Below are positions 1-4,372 of a stretch of DNA of 5,103 nucleotides, piece after piece. Source of the DNA: Treponema sp. UBA1240 (GTDB lineage: Bacteria > Spirochaetota > Spirochaetia > Treponematales > Treponemataceae); the NCBI GenBank assembly GCA_002308875.1, contig DBWK01000096.1:18123-23225 (forward strand). Direction: 5' to 3'. The position numbers and the translations under genes are program-made. The notes beneath the pieces are model-generated. The model had not been told where the DNA came from, searched no databases, and saw nothing but the letters and a program-made list of their open reading frames with translations. The first letter of the stretch is position 1. Each line of letters begins with the position of its first letter.

Positions 1-26
1 CACTGGTTCGAATCCAGTGTAGCTCA
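1..26 (+). tRNA. 3' end of a tRNA gene, isotype not determinable
   Basis: This is a partial gene cut by the left edge. A T-arm is clear: stem ACTGG (2-6), seven-base loop TTCGAAT (7-13) and stem CCAGT (14-18), with the usual TTCRA loop. It is followed by the seven-base 3' strand of the acceptor stem, GTAGCTC (19-25), and an A discriminator (26). The next bases are TTC, so the CCA end is not encoded and would be added by a nucleotidyltransferase. The anticodon lies outside the window, so the isotype is unknown. A tmRNA 3' end would look similar but is less likely. Confidence 0.85.
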
Positions 27-29
27 TTC

Positions 30-58
30 AAGGCTTCCGTTTTCGGAAGCCTTTTTTT
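30..58 (+). terminator. intrinsic terminator of the tRNA transcript
   Basis: There is a perfect 10-bp stem, AAGGCTTCCG (30-39) with CGGAAGCCTT (44-53), around a TTTT loop, running into seven T residues (52-58). It begins three bases after the mature tRNA end, so it should both end the tRNA transcript and isolate the downstream gene from it. Confidence 0.93.
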
Positions 59-79
59 GTCTCTAATGCTTAGTTTTAA

Positions 80-108
80 TTGCGCGCTAATTCTTATATG
101 TGTATAAT
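80..108 (+). promoter_or_regulatory. sigma-70-type promoter for the HD-GYP gene
   Basis: A perfect -10 hexamer TATAAT lies at 103-108. A weak -35, TTGCGC (80-85, three of six matches), is placed exactly 17 bp upstream. The predicted transcription start is near 115, only about three bases before the ATG at 118, leaving no room for a Shine-Dalgarno. Confidence 0.65.
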
Positions 109-117
109 TAAGACTGT

Positions 118-1830
118 ATGGTGCTCAAAATTACTTACATAGTTCTGTTCTTCCTGTCATTTTTGGAATTTTCGCTTTTCTATGAAATCACGTCCAATAA
201 GGTAAACAAAAATTATCTTATATTGTTTTTTACCACAATGGTTTCGAACTTCGGTTATGCAATGTTAATTCATGCGGGTTCGCTTGAGGCAGCCTTATGC
301 GGAGATTTACTTTCTTACATAGGAAGTATTTTTACAATTCTTTTTATGCTTGAAGTTGTTGTTGATATGTGCGGCAAAAGATTCCTGATGCCTTACAGGA
401 TTTTTCTTCTTTTATATGCTGTTACAATCTGCATTATTATCGCAACTACAAAAAATTCCAACTTTTTCTTCAAACATCCTTACATAGTACAGGAACACGG
501 GATTACGGTCCTTAAAGCAGATTTTGGTCCTGGAATGTTTTTTTATTTTGCATATCTTGCAACAATCAATATTTCCGCAATTCTCATTGTAATTCACTCC
601 ATTTTTACAAAAAAGAAAGTTTCCAAAAAAACACTTCAGTTTCTTCTTTGTACGCTCATAATCGGTACGCTTTTTTACGTCATTCCTCTTTCGCTCGGTA
701 TTAACATCAACTTTATGCCGTTCATTTATGTATCCATGGAAATGTTTTTCCTTTATGTTTCAGCAAAAATAGACGCCTACGATTTACCGCTTAACCTGAT
801 GACTGTATACAAAACACGCGGCGGTTACGGATATATTGCATTTGACAAAAAAAAGCGGCTTTTGGGCTGTGATGAATTTGCACTCCAAGTTTTTCCCGAT
901 TTAGATTCGATTTCCATAGACTCTCTGATTCCCGATTCAAGTAAGGACATAATAGAAAAACTTCATTACAGAGATTCCGATTGGAATTGGAATGAAAAAT
1001 GCAACAAGGATTTTAAAATAACAACAAGAAAAAAAACTGTAATCGGAGCGATTCATCCTATTTTATCCCACAATATTCTCATTGGTTATCTTATCGAGTT
1101 GCGTGATGATACGGAACAACAGAAATATATTCAGGGAATAAACACTTTCAACAAGGATCTTTCTCACTTGATAGGCGAAACTACACGACAGGTTACTGAT
1201 ATGCACGATTCTATCATTAAGGGAATGGCGATAATGGTAGAAAGCCGCGACAACAGTACAGGAGGTCACATTCTCCGTACGAGTGACTGTATACAGATAT
1301 TTGCCGAAGAACTCTTAAAACACAGGAATATTCCGCAAATTACGTCCAACTTTTGCAAACTTTTGATAAAAGCCGCACCTATGCATGATTTGGGCAAGAT
1401 TGCCATTGATGACAAGATTCTGCGCAAACCGGGCAAATTTACAATGGATGAATACGAAACCATGAAAAAACATGCAGAAGAAGGTGCAGTCATTGTAAAA
1501 AAGATTTTGGACAAAACGGAAGATAAGGAATTTGAACGCATCGCAGTAAATATTGCGCATTATCATCATGAAAAATGGGATGGAAGCGGTTATCCGGATC
1601 ATCTGAAGGGAGAAGAGATTCCTCTTGAAGCCCGCATCATGGCTCTGTCAGATGTTTTTGACGCAATTGTAAGTGAACGCTGTTACAAAGAACCCAGCAG
1701 CTTTGATGAAGCGTTTGAAATTATTAGAAATGATTTGGGTAAGCACTTTGATCCAGTAATCGGACAGGCGTTCATCGACTGCCGTCCGCAGCTGGAAGAG
1801 TATTACGAATCAGTATTACAGATAGAATAA
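118..1830 (+). CDS. 7TM-sensor HD-GYP domain protein, predicted c-di-GMP phosphodiesterase
   Basis: This 570-residue membrane signalling protein should hydrolyse cyclic di-GMP at the inner face of the cytoplasmic membrane. Seven hydrophobic helices fill residues 5-218 (about 5-23, 33-53, 58-80, 90-110, 140-163, 172-194, 199-218), like the 7TM sensor modules of some histidine kinases. A PAS-like region follows (about 235-335), then a linker helix (about 336-372). The C-terminal HD-GYP domain (about 372-560) keeps the metal and signature residues: H384, H423-D424 with K427 (HDLGK), H452, H483-H484 in an HHExxDGSGYP motif (483-493), and D512. It appears catalytically intact, unlike degenerate family members. 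The start is ATG 118; GTG 121 is the only close alternative and neither has a Shine-Dalgarno. The gene appears monocistronic behind its own promoter. The input ligand is not readable from sequence. The domain call is secure; the cellular output is inferred. Confidence 0.93.
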   Translation: MVLKITYIVLFFLSFLEFSLFYEITSNKVNKNYLILFFTTMVSNFGYAMLIHAGSLEAALCGDLLSYIGSIFTILFMLEVVVDMCGKRFLMPYRIFLLLYAVTICIIIATTKNSNFFFKHPYIVQEHGITVLKADFGPGMFFYFAYLATINISAILIVIHSIFTKKKVSKKTLQFLLCTLIIGTLFYVIPLSLGININFMPFIYVSMEMFFLYVSAKIDAYDLPLNLMTVYKTRGGYGYIAFDKKKRLLGCDEFALQVFPDLDSISIDSLIPDSSKDIIEKLHYRDSDWNWNEKCNKDFKITTRKKTVIGAIHPILSHNILIGYLIELRDDTEQQKYIQGINTFNKDLSHLIGETTRQVTDMHDSIIKGMAIMVESRDNSTGGHILRTSDCIQIFAEELLKHRNIPQITSNFCKLLIKAAPMHDLGKIAIDDKILRKPGKFTMDEYETMKKHAEEGAVIVKKILDKTEDKEFERIAVNIAHYHHEKWDGSGYPDHLKGEEIPLEARIMALSDVFDAIVSERCYKEPSSFDEAFEIIRNDLGKHFDPVIGQAFIDCRPQLEEYYESVLQIE

Positions 1831-1833
1831 AAC

Positions 1834-1863
1834 TTCACACAAATCAGTTTTGCATGATATAAT
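1834..1863 (+). promoter_or_regulatory. strong extended -10 promoter for the TolC-like remnant
   Basis: The -35 is TTCACA (1834-1839, five of six matches to TTGACA). The spacer is 18 bp, and the -10 is a perfect TATAAT (1858-1863) preceded by TGA, making an extended -10. The predicted transcription start is about 1870, which is the first base of the GTG start codon. The promoter begins four bases after the HD-GYP stop codon, so the downstream gene has its own transcript. Confidence 0.7.
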
Positions 1864-1869
1864 GTTTAC

Positions 1870-2169
1870 GTGCAGAATGACGACATAAATGAACGGAAAT
1901 CAAAAGCTTGGCTTTTTCGCGGATTAAAAAATCCCGTCTTTTTGATACTTTCATTTTTCCATGTATTTTCCATATCCGCCCAGAGCGGTCTTACTCTCGA
2001 CCAGGCACTGACTACAGCCGTTAAAAACAATTATGACATTCAAAAACAAAGATATGCGGTTGCGGAAGCACAGGCTCAGTACCGTCAGGCAAAGGGTGCG
2101 TTTGACTTTGAACTTGGCGCGGAAGAAAACTATGCTCTTTCACAAAACAGGTTGTTACGGCCCGCGTAA
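1870..2169 (+). pseudogene. truncated TolC-type outer-membrane efflux protein (N-terminal remnant)
   Basis: The reading frame opens at GTG 1870 and stops after 99 residues. Residues 1-38 form a signal peptide: charged n-region (ERKSK... to about 21), hydrophobic core around 22-36 and a SISA/QS cleavage site. Mature residues then match the start of TolC-family proteins: LTLDQALTTAVKNNYDI, followed by an Ala/Gln-rich helix with AEAQAQYRQAKGAFD. Intact family members run to roughly 400-500 residues and form the trimeric outer-membrane channel of tripartite exporters, so this is only the first fifth or so. The last residues (QNRLLRPA) look like out-of-frame reading after the break near 2140-2150. 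There is no ATG option in frame; GTG 1870 is supported by the abutting promoter, which predicts leaderless translation. The peptide could still be made and exported, but it cannot form a channel. Confidence 0.78.
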
Positions 2170-2357
2170 AGAAATTCTATGGTCATGTAAGCCTGTATCT
2201 TTCATCCAGCGGAGAAGAATATAATCCTATTGAACAAAACGCACAATCACAGGGAGAAGACCACTTTCGTGACCTTATCTTCGGGGCAAACGCGATGCGC
2301 CTGAACTACAAACGCATCGGCAAAAGAAACGTGGTCATCATCAAGGCAAACAACTAA
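2145..2357 (+). pseudogene. orphan C-terminal coding fragment fused out of frame to the TolC remnant
   Basis: In the frame one base back from the TolC remnant, reading is open from 2112 to a TAA at 2355-2357. From about 2145 it looks like real protein: 70 residues of balanced composition, with segments such as VKKFYGHVSLYLSSSGEEY and GANAMRLNYKRIGKRN, ending IIKANN. There is no usable start codon or ribosome site near its beginning; the first ATG is at 2295. I do not recognise the family, and it does not resemble the coiled-coil C-terminal half of TolC proteins. The simplest reading is that a deletion joined the head of the efflux gene to the tail of a downstream gene, with a -1 shift at the joint. 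A sequencing error alone would not restore a full-length TolC, because the combined product would be only about 162 residues. Confidence 0.5.
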
Positions 2358-2390
2358 GAATAATAAGCGTAGGCAGAAACCACCATGCGA

Positions 2391-2879
2391 TTACTCTTTC
2401 TGATACCAGCAGCGGATTGTGGCTTCTTGAATGATGTGCCCTTCCATAGCGTGTTTTACGTCTTTTAGCGTAGCGGAAGATGGCAGATCCAGTTCTGTAT
2501 CAAGCACATAAACCGTAAAATGATAGTTATGCTTAGAATGAAACGGCGGTTTTGGTCCGCGGTATTTGTGCCGCCCGTAGCCGATGCCCTGAACAGCATG
2601 GAACGGTTCTTCAATTGTTGCACCGGTCGGGAGGCCTTGTGGAATGTGGTCAGCCGCCGGAATGTTCCAGCAAACCCAGTGGCAGTATTCGTCTGTAAAA
2701 GGCATATCTTCGTCGCAGAATGAAACTGCAATTGTTTTTGCGTCTTCTGAGAGATTTTCGAGAATCAGCTCCGGCGACACGTCTTCGCCGTAACCTGTAA
2801 ACTGAACCGGCAACATTCCGCTATCTTCAAAAGAAGGGCTTGTAATTATAAGTGCAAGTGCAAATAAAATTTCTTTCAT
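2391..2879 (-). CDS. PEBP / RKIP-like protein, YbhB/YbcL family
   Basis: This 162-residue protein belongs to the phosphatidylethanolamine-binding protein fold. Visible family signatures are the opening ITSPSFEDSGMLP (12-24), the DxDxP ligand-pocket motif as DEDMP (56-60), CHWVCWNIP (66-74), the glycine- and proline-rich loop GYGRHKYRGPKPP (100-112), and HNYHFTVYVLD (117-127), the counterpart of the conserved HRYxFxxYALD. Length is normal for bacterial members (about 150-190). Residues 1-10 are hydrophobic, but the conserved core starts immediately after, so I read this as a cytoplasmic protein and not an exported one. The ATG at 2879-2877 has a clear AGGAGA site seven bases upstream. Bacterial PEBP proteins bind small anionic ligands, but their role is mostly unsettled, so no function is assigned. 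It lies 67 bp downstream of the Crp/Fnr gene, with a palindromic operator candidate between them. Confidence 0.92.
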   Translation of the reverse strand: MKEILFALALIITSPSFEDSGMLPVQFTGYGEDVSPELILENLSEDAKTIAVSFCDEDMPFTDEYCHWVCWNIPAADHIPQGLPTGATIEEPFHAVQGIGYGRHKYRGPKPPFHSKHNYHFTVYVLDTELDLPSSATLKDVKHAMEGHIIQEATIRCWYQKE

Positions 2880-2885
2880 ATGATT

Positions 2886-2891
2886 TCTCCT
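2886..2891 (-). promoter_or_regulatory. Shine-Dalgarno of the PEBP gene
   Basis: On the - strand AGGAGA lies seven bases before the ATG at 2879. It is a strong match to the 16S anti-Shine-Dalgarno and settles the start codon. Confidence 0.85.
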
Positions 2892-2897
2892 ATGTTC

Positions 2898-2915
2898 AAA
2901 AGCTTATCAGCTTTT
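2898..2915. other. small hairpin between the regulator and PEBP genes
   Basis: A 7-bp perfect inverted repeat, AAAAGCT (2898-2904) with AGCTTTT (2909-2915), encloses a four-base loop. Read on the + strand it runs into seven T residues and resembles a weak terminator, but both flanking genes are on the - strand. On that strand the T run is inside the stem and is followed by GAAC, so it would terminate poorly. It may act as a weak attenuator after the regulator gene or simply be leader structure of the PEBP mRNA. Confidence 0.35.
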
Positions 2916-2928
2916 TTTGTGGTTGTAA

Positions 2929-2942
2929 TTGTCATATGACAA
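2929..2942. promoter_or_regulatory. candidate Crp/Fnr-family operator
   Basis: TTGTCATATGACAA is a perfect 14-bp palindrome. Its geometry, TTGTC-N4-GACAA, is that of FNR/Crp-family sites (FNR consensus TTGAT-N4-ATCAA). It lies just past the stop of a Crp/Fnr-family gene, with its centre 56 bases upstream of the PEBP start. If it worked as a class II activator site (centre at -41.5), transcription would start near 2894, just ahead of the PEBP ribosome site. A convincing -35 is absent there, which suits an activator-dependent promoter. The link to the neighbouring regulator is inference. Confidence 0.5.
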
Positions 2943-2946
2943 GAAA

Positions 2947-3525
2947 TTAAAGTTTTATTTCGCGTTTAAGGCGGCTTAATGAACTTGGCGTAATACCGAG
3001 ATATGATGCGATGTGTTCCTGTTTTGCACGGCGTATAATTTCAGGGTTTTCGCGTGCAAAGTCGATATAACGTTCTTTTGCTTCTTTGCTTGCAAAGTTA
3101 TACGCTTTTTTATCTGTCTGCAAATATGCTTGATTTACAAGATCAGAAACATTCTGTGCCAAAGCAGGCATTTTCTGACACAGTGTTCTTATGCTTGCGG
3201 TTTTTATTACGGCAGCTTCTGTTTTTTCGAGTGTTTCAACAAAGAACGGCGACGGCTCATCTGAAAGATAGCTGTAAAAACCGAACCACTCGTTTTCTTT
3301 TGCAAAACATTTGGTGATTTCGCTGCCGTTTTCGTCTATGTAAAAAGCGCGGACAAGCCCTTTCAAAACCAGATACATTGAATCTGTCTTTGCGCCCATG
3401 CGGATAATTTCTTTGCCGGCTTCGAACTGCACAAATGTGAAAAACCCTTCAATCTGCTGTGCTATTTCTTTGTCCAGAGATAATTGAGATGATAGATACG
3501 AAAAAAGCGCTTCCTGTTTATTCAT
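2947..3525 (-). CDS. Crp/Fnr-family transcriptional regulator
   Basis: This is a DNA-binding regulator of about 192 residues from ATG 3525, or 194 from GTG 3531; numbering below is from the GTG. A cNMP-binding-type beta-roll covers about 30-115 (FEAGKEIIRMGAKTDSMYLVLKGLV). A dimer helix follows (about 120-148), then a C-terminal helix-turn-helix, QEHIASYLGITPSSLSRLKR (171-190). The cAMP phosphate cassette with its R-S/T pair is missing (EPSPFFVETLEKTE instead), so cAMP is unlikely to be the ligand. There is also no N-terminal cysteine cluster for an FNR Fe-S centre. In the recognition helix S186 and R187 match the Ser and Arg of FNR, but the usual Glu is replaced by S183. ATG 3525 is preferred because a leader reading frame ends on it as ATGA; neither start has a good ribosome site of its own. 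Ligand and regulon are unknown; the adjacent PEBP gene is the obvious candidate target. Confidence 0.92.
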   Translation of the reverse strand: MNKQEALFSYLSSQLSLDKEIAQQIEGFFTFVQFEAGKEIIRMGAKTDSMYLVLKGLVRAFYIDENGSEITKCFAKENEWFGFYSYLSDEPSPFFVETLEKTEAAVIKTASIRTLCQKMPALAQNVSDLVNQAYLQTDKKAYNFASKEAKERYIDFARENPEIIRRAKQEHIASYLGITPSSLSRLKREIKL

Positions 3526-3569
3526 TTCCACTGCGAATCAATCATTAAGAAGATTTTCTTACACAACAT
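3522..3569 (-). CDS. 15-codon leader peptide ORF upstream of the Crp/Fnr gene
   Basis: On the - strand an ATG at 3569-3567 is preceded by AGAGGTG (3581-3575) with a five-base gap, the strongest ribosome site in this leader. The frame reads MLCKKIFLMIDSQWK and stops at TGA 3524-3522. That stop overlaps the ATG of the regulator (3525-3523) as ATGA, the classical arrangement for translational coupling by termination and reinitiation. The regulator itself lacks a good Shine-Dalgarno, so this short frame may load its ribosomes. The peptide has no recognisable motif and no run of a single codon pointing to an amino-acid attenuator. It is proposed from sequence alone, so moderate confidence. Confidence 0.5.
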   Translation of the reverse strand: MLCKKIFLMIDSQWK

Positions 3570-3596
3570 AAAGGCACCTCTAAATATAAGATACTT

Positions 3597-3624
3597 ATAA
3601 TATCATTTAATAATAAAAACTCAA
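3597..3624 (-). promoter_or_regulatory. candidate promoter of the leader peptide and Crp/Fnr gene
   Basis: Reading the - strand, -35 TTGAGT (3624-3619, four of six) and -10 TATTAT (3602-3597, five of six) are separated by 16 bp. The predicted start is near 3590, giving a leader of about 65 bases before the regulator ATG with the 15-codon frame inside it. The area is very AT-rich, so chance matches are possible. An inverted repeat, TATAAG-N3-CTTATA (3585-3599), overlaps the -10 and start site and could be a repressor or autoregulation site. Confidence 0.45.
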
Positions 3625-3627
3625 TAT

Positions 3628-3650
3628 TTGCCGTATTATTTTTACGGCAA
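3628..3650 (-). terminator. hairpin downstream of the YgjP-like gene, possible terminator
   Basis: A perfect 8-bp inverted repeat, TTGCCGTA (3628-3635) with TACGGCAA (3643-3650), surrounds a seven-base loop. It begins 15 bases after the stop of the YgjP-like gene, where the restriction operon should end. On the - strand the following T tract (GTTTTTATT) is delayed by about eight bases, so it is not a textbook intrinsic terminator. The hairpin sits directly upstream of the -35 of the regulator promoter. Confidence 0.45.
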
Positions 3651-3664
3651 TCCCAAGAAACTTA

Positions 3665-4372
3665 CTAATTTTTAACAACAAATAAATATTCAAGTTCATT
3701 TTTGAGTTTTTCCCAATCTGGAACAAAAAACTGAAAAGTTTCGTAAAATTCTTTTCCGTGATTTGGATGAATTAAATGGCATAATTCATGATAAATAACT
3801 TGTTTTATACAATTATTATTGGAACACACGAGAAGAGTATTCAGCGTCATTTTTGCCGGTTTTGATTTTGTTCTTTGAGACAAACTACCCCAACGACTCT
3901 TCATTATTATTAATGTCAGAACAGGTTTCTCATATTTAGGGTAATAGTTCTTAAAATGCATCCAGCACTCCTCAAACAATTCATTAAAAATTTCACCAGC
4001 CATTTCTTTTTGCCATCGCAGAAAAGTACTTTGGAATGATTCTGGTGTTTTTAACCTTGTTTGAATAACAAGATTATTTCCTAAAAGATAAACTGTGCTT
4101 TTTTTTACAGACTTGTCATTTGATTTAAGAATATATTGTCTTCCACGAAAATAAAATGATTCTCCAGGTACATAAAAATGATTCACAGGAATCTGGGGAA
4201 TATCTTTCTTTTCCTCGATTTTCGCAGTAATCCATTTTTCTTTAGAAATAACAAAATTATTTATTCTTTTATCTGATACATTTTTCGGTGCTCGTACTTC
4301 AATTGTTTTATCAGGAAGAATCTGGATCTGTATTGTTTTACGATTAGAACGAATCAACTTATAGCAAAGCAT
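3665..4372 (-). CDS. YgjP/DUF45-family zinc metallopeptidase
   Basis: This 235-residue protein matches the YgjP-like metallopeptidase domain (DUF45). The N-terminal part (about 4-55) has the typical alternating strands (IQIQILPDKTIEVRAPKNVS) and a helix ending KEKWITAKI. The C-terminal half carries the conserved MKSRWGSLS stretch, then MTLNTLLV and the zinc site H195-E196-L-C-H199, followed by the HPNHGKEF segment with H205 as the likely third ligand. All zinc-site residues are intact. Such genes often sit beside type I restriction genes. Here the ATG (4372-4370) overlaps the hsdR stop as TAATG, with an AAGGAGA site (4387-4381) eight bases upstream inside hsdR, so the two are co-transcribed and probably translationally coupled. 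The substrate is unknown; a role in handling restriction-enzyme damage or turnover is conjecture. Base composition is more AT-rich than in the regulator and PEBP genes. Confidence 0.92.
   Translation of the reverse strand: MLCYKLIRSNRKTIQIQILPDKTIEVRAPKNVSDKRINNFVISKEKWITAKIEEKKDIPQIPVNHFYVPGESFYFRGRQYILKSNDKSVKKSTVYLLGNNLVIQTRLKTPESFQSTFLRWQKEMAGEIFNELFEECWMHFKNYYPKYEKPVLTLIIMKSRWGSLSQRTKSKPAKMTLNTLLVCSNNNCIKQVIYHELCHLIHPNHGKEFYETFQFFVPDWEKLKNELEYLFVVKN

Noticed and set aside
1..26. tmRNA 3' end
   Set aside because: The T-arm alone cannot exclude it, but a normal tRNA followed by a terminator is far more common and nothing here points to tmRNA.
81..95. AATT-flanked GCGCGC motif as an operator
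   Set aside because: The inverted repeat is imperfect and short, and overlaps the -35 by chance as plausibly as by design.
412..597. Reverse-strand frame inside the HD-GYP gene, with similar ones at 1063-1269, 1266-1541 and 1315-1602
   Set aside because: They are antisense to a well-conserved coding region, have no family resemblance and no convincing ribosome sites.
2140..2169. Programmed -1 ribosomal frameshift joining the TolC remnant to the downstream frame
   Set aside because: The only candidate slip site is A-CAA-AAC, which is not an X-XXY-YYZ heptamer, and no clear stimulatory stem-loop follows. The joined product would match no known protein, so a deletion scar is simpler.
2520..2723. 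Forward-strand frame opposite the PEBP gene, and the overlapping - strand frame 2465-2731
   Set aside because: They are shadows of the clear PEBP family gene with biased, low-plausibility composition.
3013..3317. Forward-strand frames opposite the Crp/Fnr gene
   Set aside because: The Cys- and Phe-rich translations are typical of antisense reading of an AT-rich gene; no start signal supports them.
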